Assembly: GCA_023374025.1 (NCBI GenBank)
Contig: SIJG01000034.1
Span: forward strand, 1,096,758-1,160,757
Length of the DNA: 64,000 nt
From: Heterodera schachtii
Lineage: Eukaryota > Nematoda > Chromadorea > Rhabditida > Heteroderidae
Direction: 5' to 3'
Positions 20,707 through 31,589 of the stretch are shown here, piece after piece; the first letter of the stretch is position 1; the number at the start of each line of letters is the position of its first letter. Below the pieces are notes generated by a model that was not told the DNA's origin, ran no database searches, and was given only the letters and a program-made list of their open reading frames with translations. A program made the translations under genes and the position numbers.

Positions 20707-21034
20707 TGTTCGGGTGGGACCCGAAGAGACATTCATTATTTATTTAAATTTGTTCTTTTCCATTTGTTGTGTCTGACCATTCACAGTCAGGCACATTCAC
20801 TCATTTCCATTTGTTGTATTTGTTGTGTCTGACCTCTCACTGTCAGACACATTTCCATTGATTGTCTTTGTGACCATTTGCCCTCCCCTCATTTGTTTCA
20901 TTCAGTTCCATATTTGTGTTCACATTTCCAATTGCTCTCCTCCGCCGTCCTCCGACTATTTTATTTGTTATTTGATTTGTCTTCAATAAATTTGTTTATT
21001 TGTTCGATCACTTCGACATTTCGGGGACCGAACA
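20707..21034 (+). repeat. 5' LTR of Ty3/gypsy element
   Basis: 328 bp, beginning TGTTCGGGTGGGACC and ending GGGGACCGAACA, with AATAAA near the 3' end. Appears identical to the 3' LTR on inspection. Preceded by the 5-bp duplication ATTAG (20702-20706). The following TTGGCGACGCCC is the likely primer-binding site. Confidence 0.95.
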
Positions 21035-21321
21035 AATTGGCGACGCCCTACATTTGAGCTCAACGCCTATTTGAATAAATTGCTGTGTGCAATTTATTGA
21101 ATTTGTCTGCAAAAAAGGTCGGCCAGGAGGCACCTTATTTTCAACAAGCCAACTTCGTCAGTCCGATTAATCCGCCAGGCGCGGTTAATCGTGGAAATTC
21201 GACAAAAAACCTAGATACCAATACGGTTGCGGTTTCCGCCAGGTGCGGTTTTATTCGACACAAAAAAAACCTATAAACCCAGGCGGTTGCGGTTCCGCCA
21301 GGAGCGGTTTTTCGACGAAAA
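21035..21321 (+). repeat. Retrotransposon leader with GCGGTT/CCGCCAGG repeats
   Basis: After the primer-binding site, words of the type CCGCCAGG(C/T/A)GCGGTTTT and TTCGACAAAAAA recur three times before the ATG at 21322. The words are partly self-complementary and may form hairpins in the genomic RNA, for instance for packaging; that role is a guess. Confidence 0.6.
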
Positions 21322-23814
21322 ATGGCAAACCAAAATGCGACAATCCAACAATTGATGGATACATTGGCGCAACAGCAACAATTGGTTCAGCAGTTGCTGA
21401 CACATCAAACGCAGAATTTGGCTGGACAAGCAATTGCGCCTACAACAATTCCGGCACTTCCCGACATCACGGCTTTTGAGCAGAATGATGATAAAAGCCG
21501 AGTATCAGAATGGATCTCGCGCTTCAAATTTGCACTTGACTGTGCCGCGCCGAATGCCGCCGACGGAATCAAGGTTAAGGCACTCATGAACAAGCTTAGT
21601 GAAGCGGCGTTCAGTGAGTACAGCCGTTCGGTGCTGCCGTCAGCAGTCACTGACTTCAATTTTGATGCGACAGTGCAAAGAATGGAAAAGTTATTTGCGC
21701 GTCCGCAATCGGTCTTCATTGATCGATATGAGTGCTTGAAAGCGATGAGAAGTGAAGGCGAAGATTTTCGCAGCTTCATCAACCGGCACCGAAAATTGCT
21801 CGCCGATTTCAAGTTCAGTGAACTGAATAAGGAGCAATTCAATTGTCTTATGCTGTTAACTGCATTAAAATCGCACAGCGATTCGGCACTTCGTCAAAGG
21901 ATTTTGGCGAAGCTGTCAGCGGACGGAACAAACATTACTTACGACGGAGTCGTGGAAGACCTGATCAGTTTTCAGGCAACAATTGTGGAAGCAAAAGCGA
22001 TTGAAGCACCAACAAATTGGAGGAATGTGAATGCCGTGAATCGGCCGGTAAAGCAAAACAATTCGCCAAAAATGCAAGTTGCCAAAATGCCAGAGAAACG
22101 GCAGGCGAACAAAAGTTGCTGGCGATGTGGAGAAACCGATCATTGGGGCAGCGAATGCCGATTCATCGAAGCAAAATGCCGAAAGTGCAAATTCACAGGT
22201 CACATTGGAGTGCAATGTGACAGTGTGCAGCAATGGCGGCTGAAGAACAAAGGCAAAAGGTTTGGCGTCAAAAGAATTGGTCATTTGAAAATCGGAATGG
22301 TAAATCCGAAAAATGACGCGGATTCGCTGAAGACCAAAATACGGTTCAACCAAAAGCCGATCTCATTTGCACTCGACACTGGATCGGATGTGAACGTCAT
22401 TGATGTTGACTCACATGCGGAGGCTGGGAGCCCACCGATCGAAAAGTGCACTGAAATTGGAAGGGCCTTCGATGGAACGCCGATTCGGTTCATCGGAAAA
22501 GGCTTCGGCACATTTGAATTTGGAGGAATTTTGATTGAGAATGAACCGTTTTACGTGGCCAAGCGTGGTTCACTAAATTTGTTAAGCCGCCAAACAATGG
22601 ATAAATTTGGATTTTTGGATGGTATTAAGCTGCGGATCAGCGAACATGTGATCAATTCATGCAGAGCCACCAACCAATTTGAGAAGCACATTTCGGAATT
22701 GAGGAAAGAATTTCCGAGTGTTTTTGAAGATGCACTTGGCCATTGCATAAAAGAAAAGGCACAACTCAAACTGAAGGAAGGAGTCGCGCCCATTTACCGA
22801 AAAGCCAGACCGGTGCCACATCACTCAAAGGACGTCATTGAGCGTGAATTGGACCGGCTGGAAGGCCTCGGAATCATTCGAAAAGTCGAACATTTGGATT
22901 GGGCCGCACCAATTTTGGTAGTGAAAAAGGCGGATGGAAGTGCCCGCCTCTGCATCGACTATTCAACGGGGTTGAATGATGCATTGATTGACTACCAGCA
23001 CCCGCTACCAATTCCGGAAGACATATTTGCGACATTAAATGGAGGGCAATTCTTTTCGCAGATTGACCTCAAAGATGCGTACTTCCAGGTGGAATTGGAC
23101 GATGAGTCGAAGAATTTGTGCGGACTTTCAACACACAAAGGCAATTTCGCCATGGAACGTTTACCGTTCGGCGTAAAATCGGCGCCAAGCATTTTTCAGT
23201 CTATTATGGACAAAATGCTCGCAGGCATGAATTTTGCCACGGCTTATTTGGACGATATTATCGTCGCCAGCCGATCATTCGCCGATCACATCCAGCATTT
23301 GAAAGATGTTTTCAACCGGCTGCAGTCATACGGATTCCGTGTCAAAATGACGAAGTGCTCATTTTTCCAGGAGGAAATTAAGTACCTTGGATTCGTCATC
23401 GACAAAAACGGACGCAGGCCGGACGCATCAAAGATTAAGGCAATTACGGAAATGCCGGCGCCAACGAACATTTCTACATTGCGTTCATTTCTGGGAATGG
23501 TGAACCATTACCAGCAATTTGTGCAAAACATGCGGTTCGTCAGAAAACCGCTGGACGACCTGCTGAAGAAGGACGCAGAATGGAATTGGGCAGAAAATTG
23601 CCGCAAAGCATTTGATCAATTGAAGGAAATTTTGACTTCAAATTTGCTGCTCACTCATTATGACCCGAATTTGGAGATCATCGTTTCGGCCGATGCATCT
23701 GAACACGGGATCGGAGCAGTCATCGCACATCGTTTCCCAAATGGAACGATCAAGGCCATTGCACACTGCATCCAAATCCCTCAATGCTGCGGAGAAGAAT
23801 TATGCCCAGATTGA
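21322..23814 (+). CDS. Retrotransposon Gag-protease-reverse transcriptase ORF
   Basis: 830 codons open from the ATG. Gag occupies roughly the first 240 residues. Two zinc knuckles follow (CWRCGETDHWGSEC and CRKCKFTGHIGVQC). The aspartic protease motif is ALDTGSDVNVI, near residue 350. The reverse transcriptase has the YLDDIIV active site near residue 645, and the RNase H domain begins afterwards. A single-base change near 23765 throws the frame out, and the ORF stops within RNase H. Gag and Pol lie in one frame with no programmed shift visible. Confidence 0.9.
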   Translation: MANQNATIQQLMDTLAQQQQLVQQLLTHQTQNLAGQAIAPTTIPALPDITAFEQNDDKSRVSEWISRFKFALDCAAPNAADGIKVKALMNKLSEAAFSEYSRSVLPSAVTDFNFDATVQRMEKLFARPQSVFIDRYECLKAMRSEGEDFRSFINRHRKLLADFKFSELNKEQFNCLMLLTALKSHSDSALRQRILAKLSADGTNITYDGVVEDLISFQATIVEAKAIEAPTNWRNVNAVNRPVKQNNSPKMQVAKMPEKRQANKSCWRCGETDHWGSECRFIEAKCRKCKFTGHIGVQCDSVQQWRLKNKGKRFGVKRIGHLKIGMVNPKNDADSLKTKIRFNQKPISFALDTGSDVNVIDVDSHAEAGSPPIEKCTEIGRAFDGTPIRFIGKGFGTFEFGGILIENEPFYVAKRGSLNLLSRQTMDKFGFLDGIKLRISEHVINSCRATNQFEKHISELRKEFPSVFEDALGHCIKEKAQLKLKEGVAPIYRKARPVPHHSKDVIERELDRLEGLGIIRKVEHLDWAAPILVVKKADGSARLCIDYSTGLNDALIDYQHPLPIPEDIFATLNGGQFFSQIDLKDAYFQVELDDESKNLCGLSTHKGNFAMERLPFGVKSAPSIFQSIMDKMLAGMNFATAYLDDIIVASRSFADHIQHLKDVFNRLQSYGFRVKMTKCSFFQEEIKYLGFVIDKNGRRPDASKIKAITEMPAPTNISTLRSFLGMVNHYQQFVQNMRFVRKPLDDLLKKDAEWNWAENCRKAFDQLKEILTSNLLLTHYDPNLEIIVSADASEHGIGAVIAHRFPNGTIKAIAHCIQIPQCCGEELCPD

Positions 23815-25506
23815 GAAGGAAGGATTGGCATTAATTTTTGCGGTGCAAAAATTTCATAAAATGATTTATGGCCGAAAATTTGTCCTTCAAACGGACCATA
23901 AACCACTCCTGGCCATTTTTGGAAACAAAAAGGGGATCAGGCAGTGTAGCGCCAATCGATTGATTCGTTGGTCGCTAATTCTATTGGCCTATGATTTTGA
24001 AATCGAATATTTGAACACCAAAGATTTTGGCCACGCGGATGCCCTTTCAAGATTGATCGCGAAAGAATCCGACCGACGAAGATGAGCGAGTGATCGCTTC
24101 CGTCACAGAAGAGTCGGAAATGGAAGATCTTCTGAAATTGGCCACTAAAAATTTGCCGATAAAATTTCATGATTTGGTTTTGGCCACCAAAAACGACGCT
24201 TTGTTGAAAAAGGTCGTTCAATTCGTCCAAAAAGGTTGGCCAAACGACAAAGATTTGAGCAAAGAAGAAGAAATCATCCGATTGTTTCACCGACGGATGG
24301 CTGATTTGTCAATCCTCAAGGATTGCTTGATGTATGGCGAAAGAGTGGTGATTCCGAAGATTTTTCAGAGCAAAATTCTTCACCTCTTTCACAAAGGCCA
24401 TGCTGGAATGAAGAGAATGAAGCAATTGGCACGTCAATATGTATTTTGGCCAAAGATGGACCAAAATATCGAAGAATTTGTGCAAAATTGTGAGCCTTGC
24501 CAGGCTGCTGCAAAGGCGCCCGTCAAAATCGAACCTTCATTCGTGGCCAAAGTCAACAGAACCCTGGCAAAGAATTCACATCGACTACGCCGGGCCATTT
24601 TATGGGAAAATGTTCCTAATTGTGGTGGATTCGTTCTCAAAGTACCCTGAGGTATTTGAGATGACAACATCTTCGGCCACCGCAACAATTGACAAATTGC
24701 GTTATTTGTTTACACGCCATGGCATTCCTGAAACGATTGTTTCAGACAATGGAACTCAGTTTTCGAGTTCGGAATTTGCCAAATTCACAGCAGCCAATGG
24801 CATCACCCATCTCTTTTCTGCGCCCTACAATCCAATGTCAAATGGGCAGGCAGAAAGATTTGTAGATACATTTAAGAGGGCTTTCCGAAAATTGAAAGGG
24901 GAAGGAATGCCGAATCAGGAGATCATGGAAACATTTCTGATCACCTACAGAACAACGCCGAACGATTCGCTTCCAAATTCGAAGTCCCCAGCTGAAATGC
25001 TGCTCGGACGAAAGCCCAGGACTACATTTGATTTGTTGAAGCCGCCGCCATTTCGACCACTGATCAGGGATTTGGCGATGGAAGAGAGATTCAACAAACG
25101 ATTTGGCACCAAATCACGGAAATTTGGAATTGATGATAAGGTCTTTGCGCGGCATAGACTTTCTGAAAATTGGCGACCCGGAGTCATCAAGGGATGCTCT
25201 GGCGTCATATTTGAAGTGAAATTCCTGGACGGATCAAGGTCGCGATTCCATGCGAATCAGCTGAGAAGCAGACAAAATTCGAGCAATGGCGATGAAGCAT
25301 TGGCGATCTTGAATGATGCCTTTGCATTGCCATTGCCTCCTGCGCAGGCTAATGAGGTGCCACGAGCAGCCCCGCCGGCAGATCACGACGAAGGCGAAGG
25401 AAACGGCAACCAAGGCATTGTGCCGCCGCCGCTGATCGAGGACCGAAACCAGCGCCGGTACCCGCCTCGCCAACGCCGTGCACCCGACCGCTACTCGCCC
25501 AGCTGA
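23765..25506 (+). pseudogene. Retrotransposon RNase H-integrase region, frame-broken
   Basis: Coding continues in three frames. 23765-24085 carries the RNase H remainder (DHKPLLAIFG, HADALSRL). About 24090-24560 carries the integrase HHCC finger (HKGHAGMKRM ... NCEPCQ). About 24560-25506 carries the DDE core (HIDYAGPF, SDNGTQF, NGQAERFV) and the C-terminal domain. Breaks near 23765, 24085 and 24560 look like small indels rather than programmed shifts. They mean no intact Pol here, or else sequencing errors in a young copy. Confidence 0.85.
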
Positions 25507-25526
25507 TCAGGATCACCGGACGAGCC

Positions 25527-25538
25527 AAAAGGGGGAGG
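25527..25538 (+). promoter_or_regulatory. Polypurine tract
   Basis: AAAAGGGGGAGG immediately before the 3' LTR; expected plus-strand primer site. Confidence 0.8.
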
Positions 25539-25866
25539 TGTTCGGGTGGGACCCGAAGAGACATTCATTATTTATTTAAATTTGTTCTTTTCCATTTGTT
25601 GTGTCTGACCATTCACAGTCAGGCACATTCACTCATTTCCATTTGTTGTATTTGTTGTGTCTGACCTCTCACTGTCAGACACATTTCCATTGATTGTCTT
25701 TGTGACCATTTGCCCTCCCCTCATTTGTTTCATTCAGTTCCATATTTGTGTTCACATTTCCAATTGCTCTCCTCCGCCGTCCTCCGACTATTTTATTTGT
25801 TATTTGATTTGTCTTCAATAAATTTGTTTATTTGTTCGATCACTTCGACATTTCGGGGACCGAACA
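25539..25866 (+). repeat. 3' LTR of Ty3/gypsy element
   Basis: 328 bp, same sequence as 20707-21034 as far as I can compare by eye; followed by the ATTAG duplication. Confidence 0.95.
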
Positions 25867-26178
25867 ATTAGAAAATCCAATTGTTTGCTTTTTTTGTTGT
25901 TTAAATGATTTTGATAAATTTTTAATATACTTAGTATTTGCGAAATCAAAAATTATATAATTTTCAGTTTTTTTCACTAATTTTTGAAGTGGACATTTTG
26001 ACTCATTTTGGCTTGGGGGACATTATGACGCTGGGACATTTCGACGCTGGGACATTATGACGCTGGGACATTATGACGCAGGGACATTATGACGCTGGGA
26101 CATTTTGACAGCGCGCCGTGTCAATGAATGGAGGAAAAATTTCACTAACGGTACTCAAATTTACGCATATATTTTTTG

Positions 26179-26186
26179 TATAAAAA
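26179..26186 (+). promoter_or_regulatory. TATA box of type B gene
   Basis: TATAAAAATGCCC element 98 bp upstream of the ATG, followed by a pyrimidine-rich leader (CTTCTTCCCCTCCTCATTCC). The same block precedes the B copies at 39798 and 61959, the B-derived promoter at 51515 (-) and a relic at 42576. Confidence 0.65.
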
Positions 26187-26276
26187 TGCCCTTGTTTCTT
26201 CTTCCCCTCCTCATTCCGTTCATTCTCTCATTCATTTTTAACCGATATTTTCCCCGCTCATTTTGTTGCTGCATAA

Positions 26277-28113
26277 ATGCCTTCAGCACTTCGGTACGTT
26301 TATTGTTTCTTTTTTTTCTGACTTTTCGCATTTCTTATGCTCAATTTTTGACCAGAATTGGGACTTCAAAAGCAAATTTTGAAGGTTTTTAGATTCATCA
26401 GCTTCAAAAAATAACAAAAAATTCATTTTTTTTTGATCCCTCGCTTTCATTGCTTTTCCCTCCCTTTCGTTCGTTCATTGATTTGCCCAATTCATTTTTC
26501 AGTTTGTGTGCCGTGACTTTTCTGTTGGCCGCCGGTGGCAGCATTCTTTGGTCACTTTTTTATCATGTCAAAAGCCTTCGACGCCCTCGCAAAAAAATGT
26601 AAAAAAAAAATTTGAAAATTTCATAAAATTCTTCATTTTTCAGCTTTATCTCTGCCGATTGTTGGCTCGAAGTGTTCCATTTTATTTCGCCTTCCCAACT
26701 TGGCCTTGAAATTGCACTGATCAGCCGTCGATTTGACCTCCGAGTGGACGAACATTTCAAGACACGCAAATGTACGTTGAACAAACAATTGATAATCCAA
26801 TGGGACATTAAAGAAAATGGCACCAAGCAAATGCAAATTGTCAATTCCGATGGCAATCCATTGCCAATCCCGCAAAATCTGTTGCCGAACAAACTGATCG
26901 GATTCAACGGACGCATTCAGATCACGTGACAAACTGATTAGATTGTAAATAGTTTATTGCAATCATATTTTCTGCACTTTTCAGTTACATCGATCAAAAT
27001 GTCATCGCATTTCTCCACCGTTTTCGCCGTCTTTTGGGCATTTCTGGAATCTATTTGGACATTTCCACGGCCAATGTTCGCATTTGGGACTACTTTTTGC
27101 TCAACATTTGGCCAATGTTACGCGATTCCATGCATCTGATGCTTTTACACACCAACTTTTTTCGCCGTTTGCGTCAATTTTACCCATCAGTGCTCAGCAA
27201 CTGTCCATCACTTCGCTATGTCGCTTTCGTTGTCGACATTGTGCCCGAATTTCCGGCCGTTGACAGTGCCATGGCATCGGATGGCCAAGCAGTGGCCAAA
27301 TGGCTGTTCACGCCTCGTCCGGACGGTGTGCCAAAATGGATCGCTTGCCGTATTAATTCTTCACTGGTGGACCAATGGACGTCAACGATAGAACAGCTCA
27401 AAGCGGTGGTTATCCCCCCCCCCCCACTTTTAATGGCTTTTTCCATATATTTTTATCCGTCCCCTTTTTTAGGCATTTCCCAATGCTTCTTCACCAGTGA
27501 CATTCCGCATTTTCTTGAGGCTTTCGTCAACTTTAATTGGCTCTGCTGTTGTGCCATTTGAACTGATCAACGAAGTGACTGGGGAGCAATTGGTCCTGCA
27601 ACAAAATGGCATCAACCATTTTTTGGTCACCCGTTGTCCAATTGGATGGGACCAGATGAAATGGAGAAATGCGAGGGATGAATTGCTTACTCCGCCAAAT
27701 CCAATTCACTTTTTGATCAGAAATGGCGGATTCGACGACCGGTGAATAACTTTTTAGAAATTACATTTTGTTTTGTTTTTTTGTTGATGTTCATTTCCAA
27801 TCAGACTTTTTGAGTTCAATCAAGCTATATATTTAAAATTTAAACAAAATGGGAAAGGTCAACAATTGAATAGACTTTTAAAGGTCAACAATTGAATAGA
27901 CTTTTAAAGGTCAACAATTGAATAGACTTTTAGTAACGATTTTAAAATGATACAAAAATTTAATGACAGAATTATGGTACAAAAAATTTAAGATGGTTAG
28001 TTTTGGGAGGGGACTCATAAAAATTGAATGGAGTTCAAAGTGCAATTAAAAATCATCGTTTTTTCAGTCTTCTCGACGCCGCTTCTCCCGGGCCGAGTGA
28101 TCAGCAACAATAG
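26277..28113 (+). CDS. Type B F-box-like protein with N-terminal membrane anchor, intact
   Basis: Six exons: 26277-26293, 26503-26598, 26644-26925, 26985-27405, 27473-27741, 28068-28113. Phases agree and give about 376 aa. The N-terminus reads MPSALRLCAVTFLLAAGG and continues as a single hydrophobic span followed by HVKSLRRPRKK. The positive charges after the span predict an anchor with the rest in the cytosol. Then come the F-box-like segment (WLEVFHFISPSQLGLEIALI, SRRFDLRVDEHF), a second domain (YIDQNVIAFLHRF ... FTPRPDGVPKW), a third domain (PFELINEVTGEQLVL, CPIGWDQMKW) and the tail LLDAASPGPSDQQQ. If the last intron is not removed, translation ends at 27745. Function unknown; Skp1 binding is inferred. 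Confidence 0.7.
27854..27931. repeat. Three tandem 26-bp units
   Basis: AAAGGTCAACAATTGAATAG plus ACTTTT repeated three times without visible change, inside the last intron of the 26277 gene. Confidence 0.9.
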
Positions 28114-28114
28114 C

Positions 28115-28690
28115 AATAGCAGCAGAAATGAATGAATTAATTAATTGATGGTTGATTGGTACGATTATGTGACCCAAATGATGTTGGCACTGTGCCATTT
28201 CAATATTATATTGTATAATTTGTTTGTTTGTATGTATCTATTTGACCTTTGCTTGCTTTCCGCAAAATTCGTCCATTTCCTTTCCATTGTTTTTGGTGTG
28301 TATGTGAAATTCATTGTGATCTAATCATTGTTAAAAATGGCTAATGATAAAATGGATTTGATTTCCGAGTTTTACAACAACAAAAATTCACAAATTGTGC
28401 TCCTTCTAATGGGCTTAAATCCAGGTTTTTCGAAACATAGAATTTAGACCTCACGTTTGGGCCCCAGGAGAACGTTTTTGGCTATAATCTTTTTTATTTG
28501 TCCACAAAACCCATCATTTTTGGTCAATCCCTAACCAAATTCGAAAAACAAAATTTTTAATCGAATTAAAAAATGAAAGAAAATATATATGTCAAAGCAA
28601 AGCAACAATATTTTCATGCAATGATTCCAAATGATCGACTAATTTGTCAAGTGCCAACAAATTCATTCACACACATAATCTGACGAACTT
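28115..28690. other. Type B 3' flank and intergenic DNA
   Basis: 28115-28360 is the 3' flank shared with the B copies at about 41835-42060 and 63570-63900 (TTTGACCTTTGCTTGC, AAAATGGCTAATGATAAAA). The remainder to 28690 is AT-rich with a partial repeat around 28480-28540. No gene seen. Confidence 0.5.
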
Positions 28691-28691
28691 T

Positions 28692-30608
28692 TCACTGCTT
28701 TGACCCCTCTTTTGTTGGTGATGATTGAGGAGGAGACATAGGCCTAAAAATTCAAAACAAATAGAATTATTTTCACGAAATATATAATTCAAAGTACGAA
28801 ACAAAAGTTCATCTTCCGAAAAATTTTATGACAAAATCCTATTTGGTAATAAAAAGTTTCAAATAATTTTTTTCTTGGTTTTCTTATAAAAATTTCTAAT
28901 TTTTTTTTTTTGAAAAATTTCTAGGGTTGAAATTTTTTAGAAGAGGGGGGGGGGGGAGGGAAATGACATGCTCCCTCACTTGCTCACCCGATGCAATTAT
29001 TGCCGCCAGTAAAACAAAAATGGACAAAGTTCGATTTTTTATTGTCCAAATTTCCGTCGTTTTCCCATTTCACCGGCGCCGTCTCCGAAATTGGGCACCG
29101 TTTCAACAGCCAATAATAAGCTCCATCCTTCATCAGTGTCAGCTTCTCATTAGTCCGTTCGTTCACCAATTCAAATGGCTCAATTGGCGCGACAGAAAAC
29201 TTTAAAACAAATTTTGTAGCTGACCGAAGAATTGGTGGCACGTGAAAATGCCTAAACAAAAAATGGTAAAAAAGAAAATATGGTAGGCGCCAGCCACCTC
29301 CTTGAAGCCGTTGAGCCATTCCAAGTTTACTTCTATGTCGTAATCTTCGAAAAATAATCCCTTCGGCTGTCCATCTTTTCTCGGCGTGTGCAACCATTTG
29401 GTCAACGCTTGGCCAGAAGTTGCATTTGGCCCATCGTCAGCGATCACATCGGGGAACAGAATATCAGTAACGATGGAATGCAAATGGTCGCAATCAGTGA
29501 GAAGTGTCGGCGAAGTGCGACGACGCAAATTGTCCAAATGATCGCCATCGATAAAGCGCAAATGGCCAATGCTTGTAGCAAAAAGGTGCCAAATTTTACT
29601 GGTAAAAACATCCCAAATCAGCAGATAGTCATCTTCATTTTCTCTTGACCAAACTGCCAAAGTCAATTTGGTGCCCATTCTGTCCCAAATTTGCTTGTTG
29701 GCATGGAGAAATGTAATCACGGAATTGTCCAAGTAGCTGCACAAATATAAAAATGCTTTAATATATTATTAGGGACCGGATTTATATGGACAAAAAATAT
29801 GAAAATATGGACTAAAAATTTCTGAAAAATCAATTTGAATTTTTGAAAAAATTCATAAACCCATAAATTTTTCTATCAAAAAAGAAAAAAATCATTTTAA
29901 TACATGAAGTACAGAATTTGATAATTGAGGCCTAATATTTATTTTTTTACAAAAAAAAATATGAACTTAAAAAATTTGCAAAAATTTGTGATATTTTTTG
30001 AAAAAAAAACATTTTTCCAAAAATTTTCCGTCTTTAGGGGTATCTTTTTCGAATTTTCTGTGAAAATGCCGAAATATGGATGTCAAAAATGGAAATATGG
30101 ACTAAAACCTGAAATATGCAAAATGGAAGTAAAAAGGCAGCCAAGAAGCATCAAACCAAGCTAAAAATACCATTTACGTTTTTAGGCCGAAATAGTGTGC
30201 AAAAAAATATATGGAAATCCATACAAATCCGGTCCCTATATATTATGTACAAAAGTTTAAAATTACGAAATCTGAAGGTCCTTAAAGCGGGTTTTATTTG
30301 GCAGCGGACGATCCGGCATCGGAAATTTCACCCATTTGCCATCGATCCGTACAGATAGTTTCGCTTTTAGTCCAATGCCCACGCAAATTTTGATTGTCCT
30401 CCAAATTGTCAATTCGCTTTTTCCGTCGAAATGTTTGTCCACCAAAACATCGAAACGGTCGGAAAGCAATGCCATTTTGAGTCCGAGTTGAGCATGGTCA
30501 AAAGATGGGAGAATGTCCATCCACACGTCGCTACAAATCCAACTGAAACATGGGAAATTACGGAAAATTTGTAATTTTATTTACGAAAATTTCTTACCGT
30601 CTGTTCAT
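28692..30608 (-). pseudogene. Type A F-box-like gene with a frameshift in the third domain
   Basis: Exons 30608-30598 (MNRR), 30542-30267 (WMDILPSFDHAQLGLKMALL), 29736-29298 (YLDNSVITFLHANKQIW), 29251-28988 and 28743-28692 (PMSPPQSSPTKEG). The first three join in phase. The fourth has a length of 264 instead of the family's 3n+2. It starts in frame (AFSRATNSSVSYKI), and the conserved PIEPFELVNERTNEKLTL lies in another frame. The gene therefore ends early unless the shift is a sequencing error. Intron 2 carries the MITE at 29771-30237. Confidence 0.7.
29771..30237. repeat. MITE in intron of type A gene
   Basis: Ends AGGGACCGGATTTATATGGA and TCCATACAAATCCGGTCCCT are inverted repeats. Flanks are AT-rich (AATATATTATT, ATATATTATG), consistent with a duplication of about 8 bp. 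The interior has repeated GAAATATGGA words. Non-coding. Confidence 0.7.
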
Positions 30609-30852
30609 TTTTTTGCTACAATTTTGCACAGTTTTGTCGTAAGTTGTGATTGTTAACAAAGTAAAAAAACTTTCTGTATATTCCAAAAAGTAAGAAAAAA
30701 AAGATTTTTTGATTTGATTGCTTTATTCATTTTCTAATCAAATCAACAATTTATACAAATTCTAAGCAGGAAAACTTAGTTAACTTTGAAACATTTTTTT
30801 CCAACCATCGGTTTTCCATATTATTTCAAACAAAAAATTTAATGGGAAAGGT

Positions 30853-30880
30853 CTGCCGGTGCCGAAAGACTCTGCCGAAT
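30853..30880 (+). repeat. Degenerate hairpin core
   Basis: CTGCCGGTGCC, GAAA and GACTCTGCCG: a decayed copy of the GATA-loop hairpin, followed by AAATTTTGTAAAACATTTT. Surrounding 30650-31250 is AT-rich, otherwise featureless, and contains no recognised gene. Confidence 0.4.
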
Positions 30881-31384
30881 AAATTTTGTAAAACATTTTA
30901 AATAAAAAACAAGTTTTGGCACAAATTTTGCAAATTTAAAGGAATGAAAGGGGTCCGAAGGCGGGAAAATTTTTCCGTTACATTGCGAGTTATTTTCGTT
31001 GTTAAGATACGCATTCTATACAGGACAGGATTTTCAAAAAAAATTTACCAAGTGTATTTTTTGAAAAATTCGTAAATATTTTTGAATTTTTCAAAAAAAA
31101 ACAGCATAAAAATGCCATAAAGCGAAAAATTAAAAGAATCCTTTTTAAATTTTTATAGTCACTGAATTGAACTGAAAAAATTGAGGTAGAAAAAAGCGAA
31201 AACATGAGAAAAAAACCTATAGTTTAAGCTTTTCAAATGATACCAAGAAATTGCACCATAAAAAATCAAGCAAATAAATGTAAGAATTAACAAAGAAAGA
31301 AGCATTTATGACAAGAAAATGATGAGACCATCAAATCAAATTCCAATTAGTGAGATGGACCATTTCATCAAATATAATTAATTT

Positions 31385-31580
31385 TCATTGCTTTCATTCG
31401 TCCGCTTTTTCTTTTTCTTCATTCCGCTGGCGACAACAATAGCCTAAAATTAGTTGCAATTTGCATTTGGATGAATTATTTTTCTGCTTTCACCAATGCT
31501 ATCATTGTCACGCCACAAATTAAATTCGACAGTGTTCAAATTGTCATCCCAATTCTCGTCGTTTTCCCATTGAACCGCCG
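31385..31580 (-). pseudogene. Relic of the last two exons of a type A gene
   Basis: Minus strand: AVQWENDENWDDNLNTVEF then LWRDNDSIG, the end of the third domain, followed by a tail-exon remnant at about 31445-31390 (Glu/Lys-rich). The upstream part stops abruptly at 31580, where a type B 3'-flank fragment begins. Confidence 0.65.
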
Positions 31581-31589
31581 TTTACCGTT

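Larger units (their letters stand above)
20707..25866 (+). mobile_element. Ty3/gypsy LTR retrotransposon (K02A2.6-like)
   Basis: 5160 bp with paired 328-bp LTRs and a perfect ATTAG target duplication (20702-20706 and 25867-25871). Between the LTRs are gag with two CCHC knuckles, protease, reverse transcriptase, RNase H and integrase, in the order typical of Ty3/gypsy. A polypurine tract AAAAGGGGGAGG ends at 25538. The untranslated leader (21035-21321) holds three copies of a GCGGTTTCCGCCAGG-like repeat. LTR identity points to a recent insertion, yet the polyprotein frame is broken three times. Confidence 0.95.
19621..26117. mobile_element. Mutator-like foldback element with tandem-repeat TIRs, interrupted by an LTR retrotransposon
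   Basis: The left arm (about 19626-19760) consists of six 16-bp units of the form GTCCCAGCGTCATAAT; the right arm (about 25985-26109) has the same units inverted. Beyond the arrays the arms still pair (CCCCCAAGCCAAAATG; CACTAATTTTTGA). Inside are an acidic/basic ORF and a FLYWCH-type ORF, and the retrotransposon at 20707-25866. Without the latter the element is about 1.3 kb. The outermost bases and target duplication are uncertain. Assignment to Mutator-like elements rests on the long TIRs and the FLYWCH motif. Confidence 0.65.

Noticed and set aside
21322..25506. A host-domesticated gag/pol gene
   Set aside because: Intact LTR pair, target duplication, primer-binding site and polypurine tract show an ordinary recent retrotransposon; the frame breaks argue against preserved host function.
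19626..26109. CRISPR-like arrays (also 37300-37800 and 57700-58820)
   Set aside because: Units are 15-16 bp head-to-tail without spacers, and the arrays occur as inverted pairs; this is transposon TIR structure in a eukaryotic genome.
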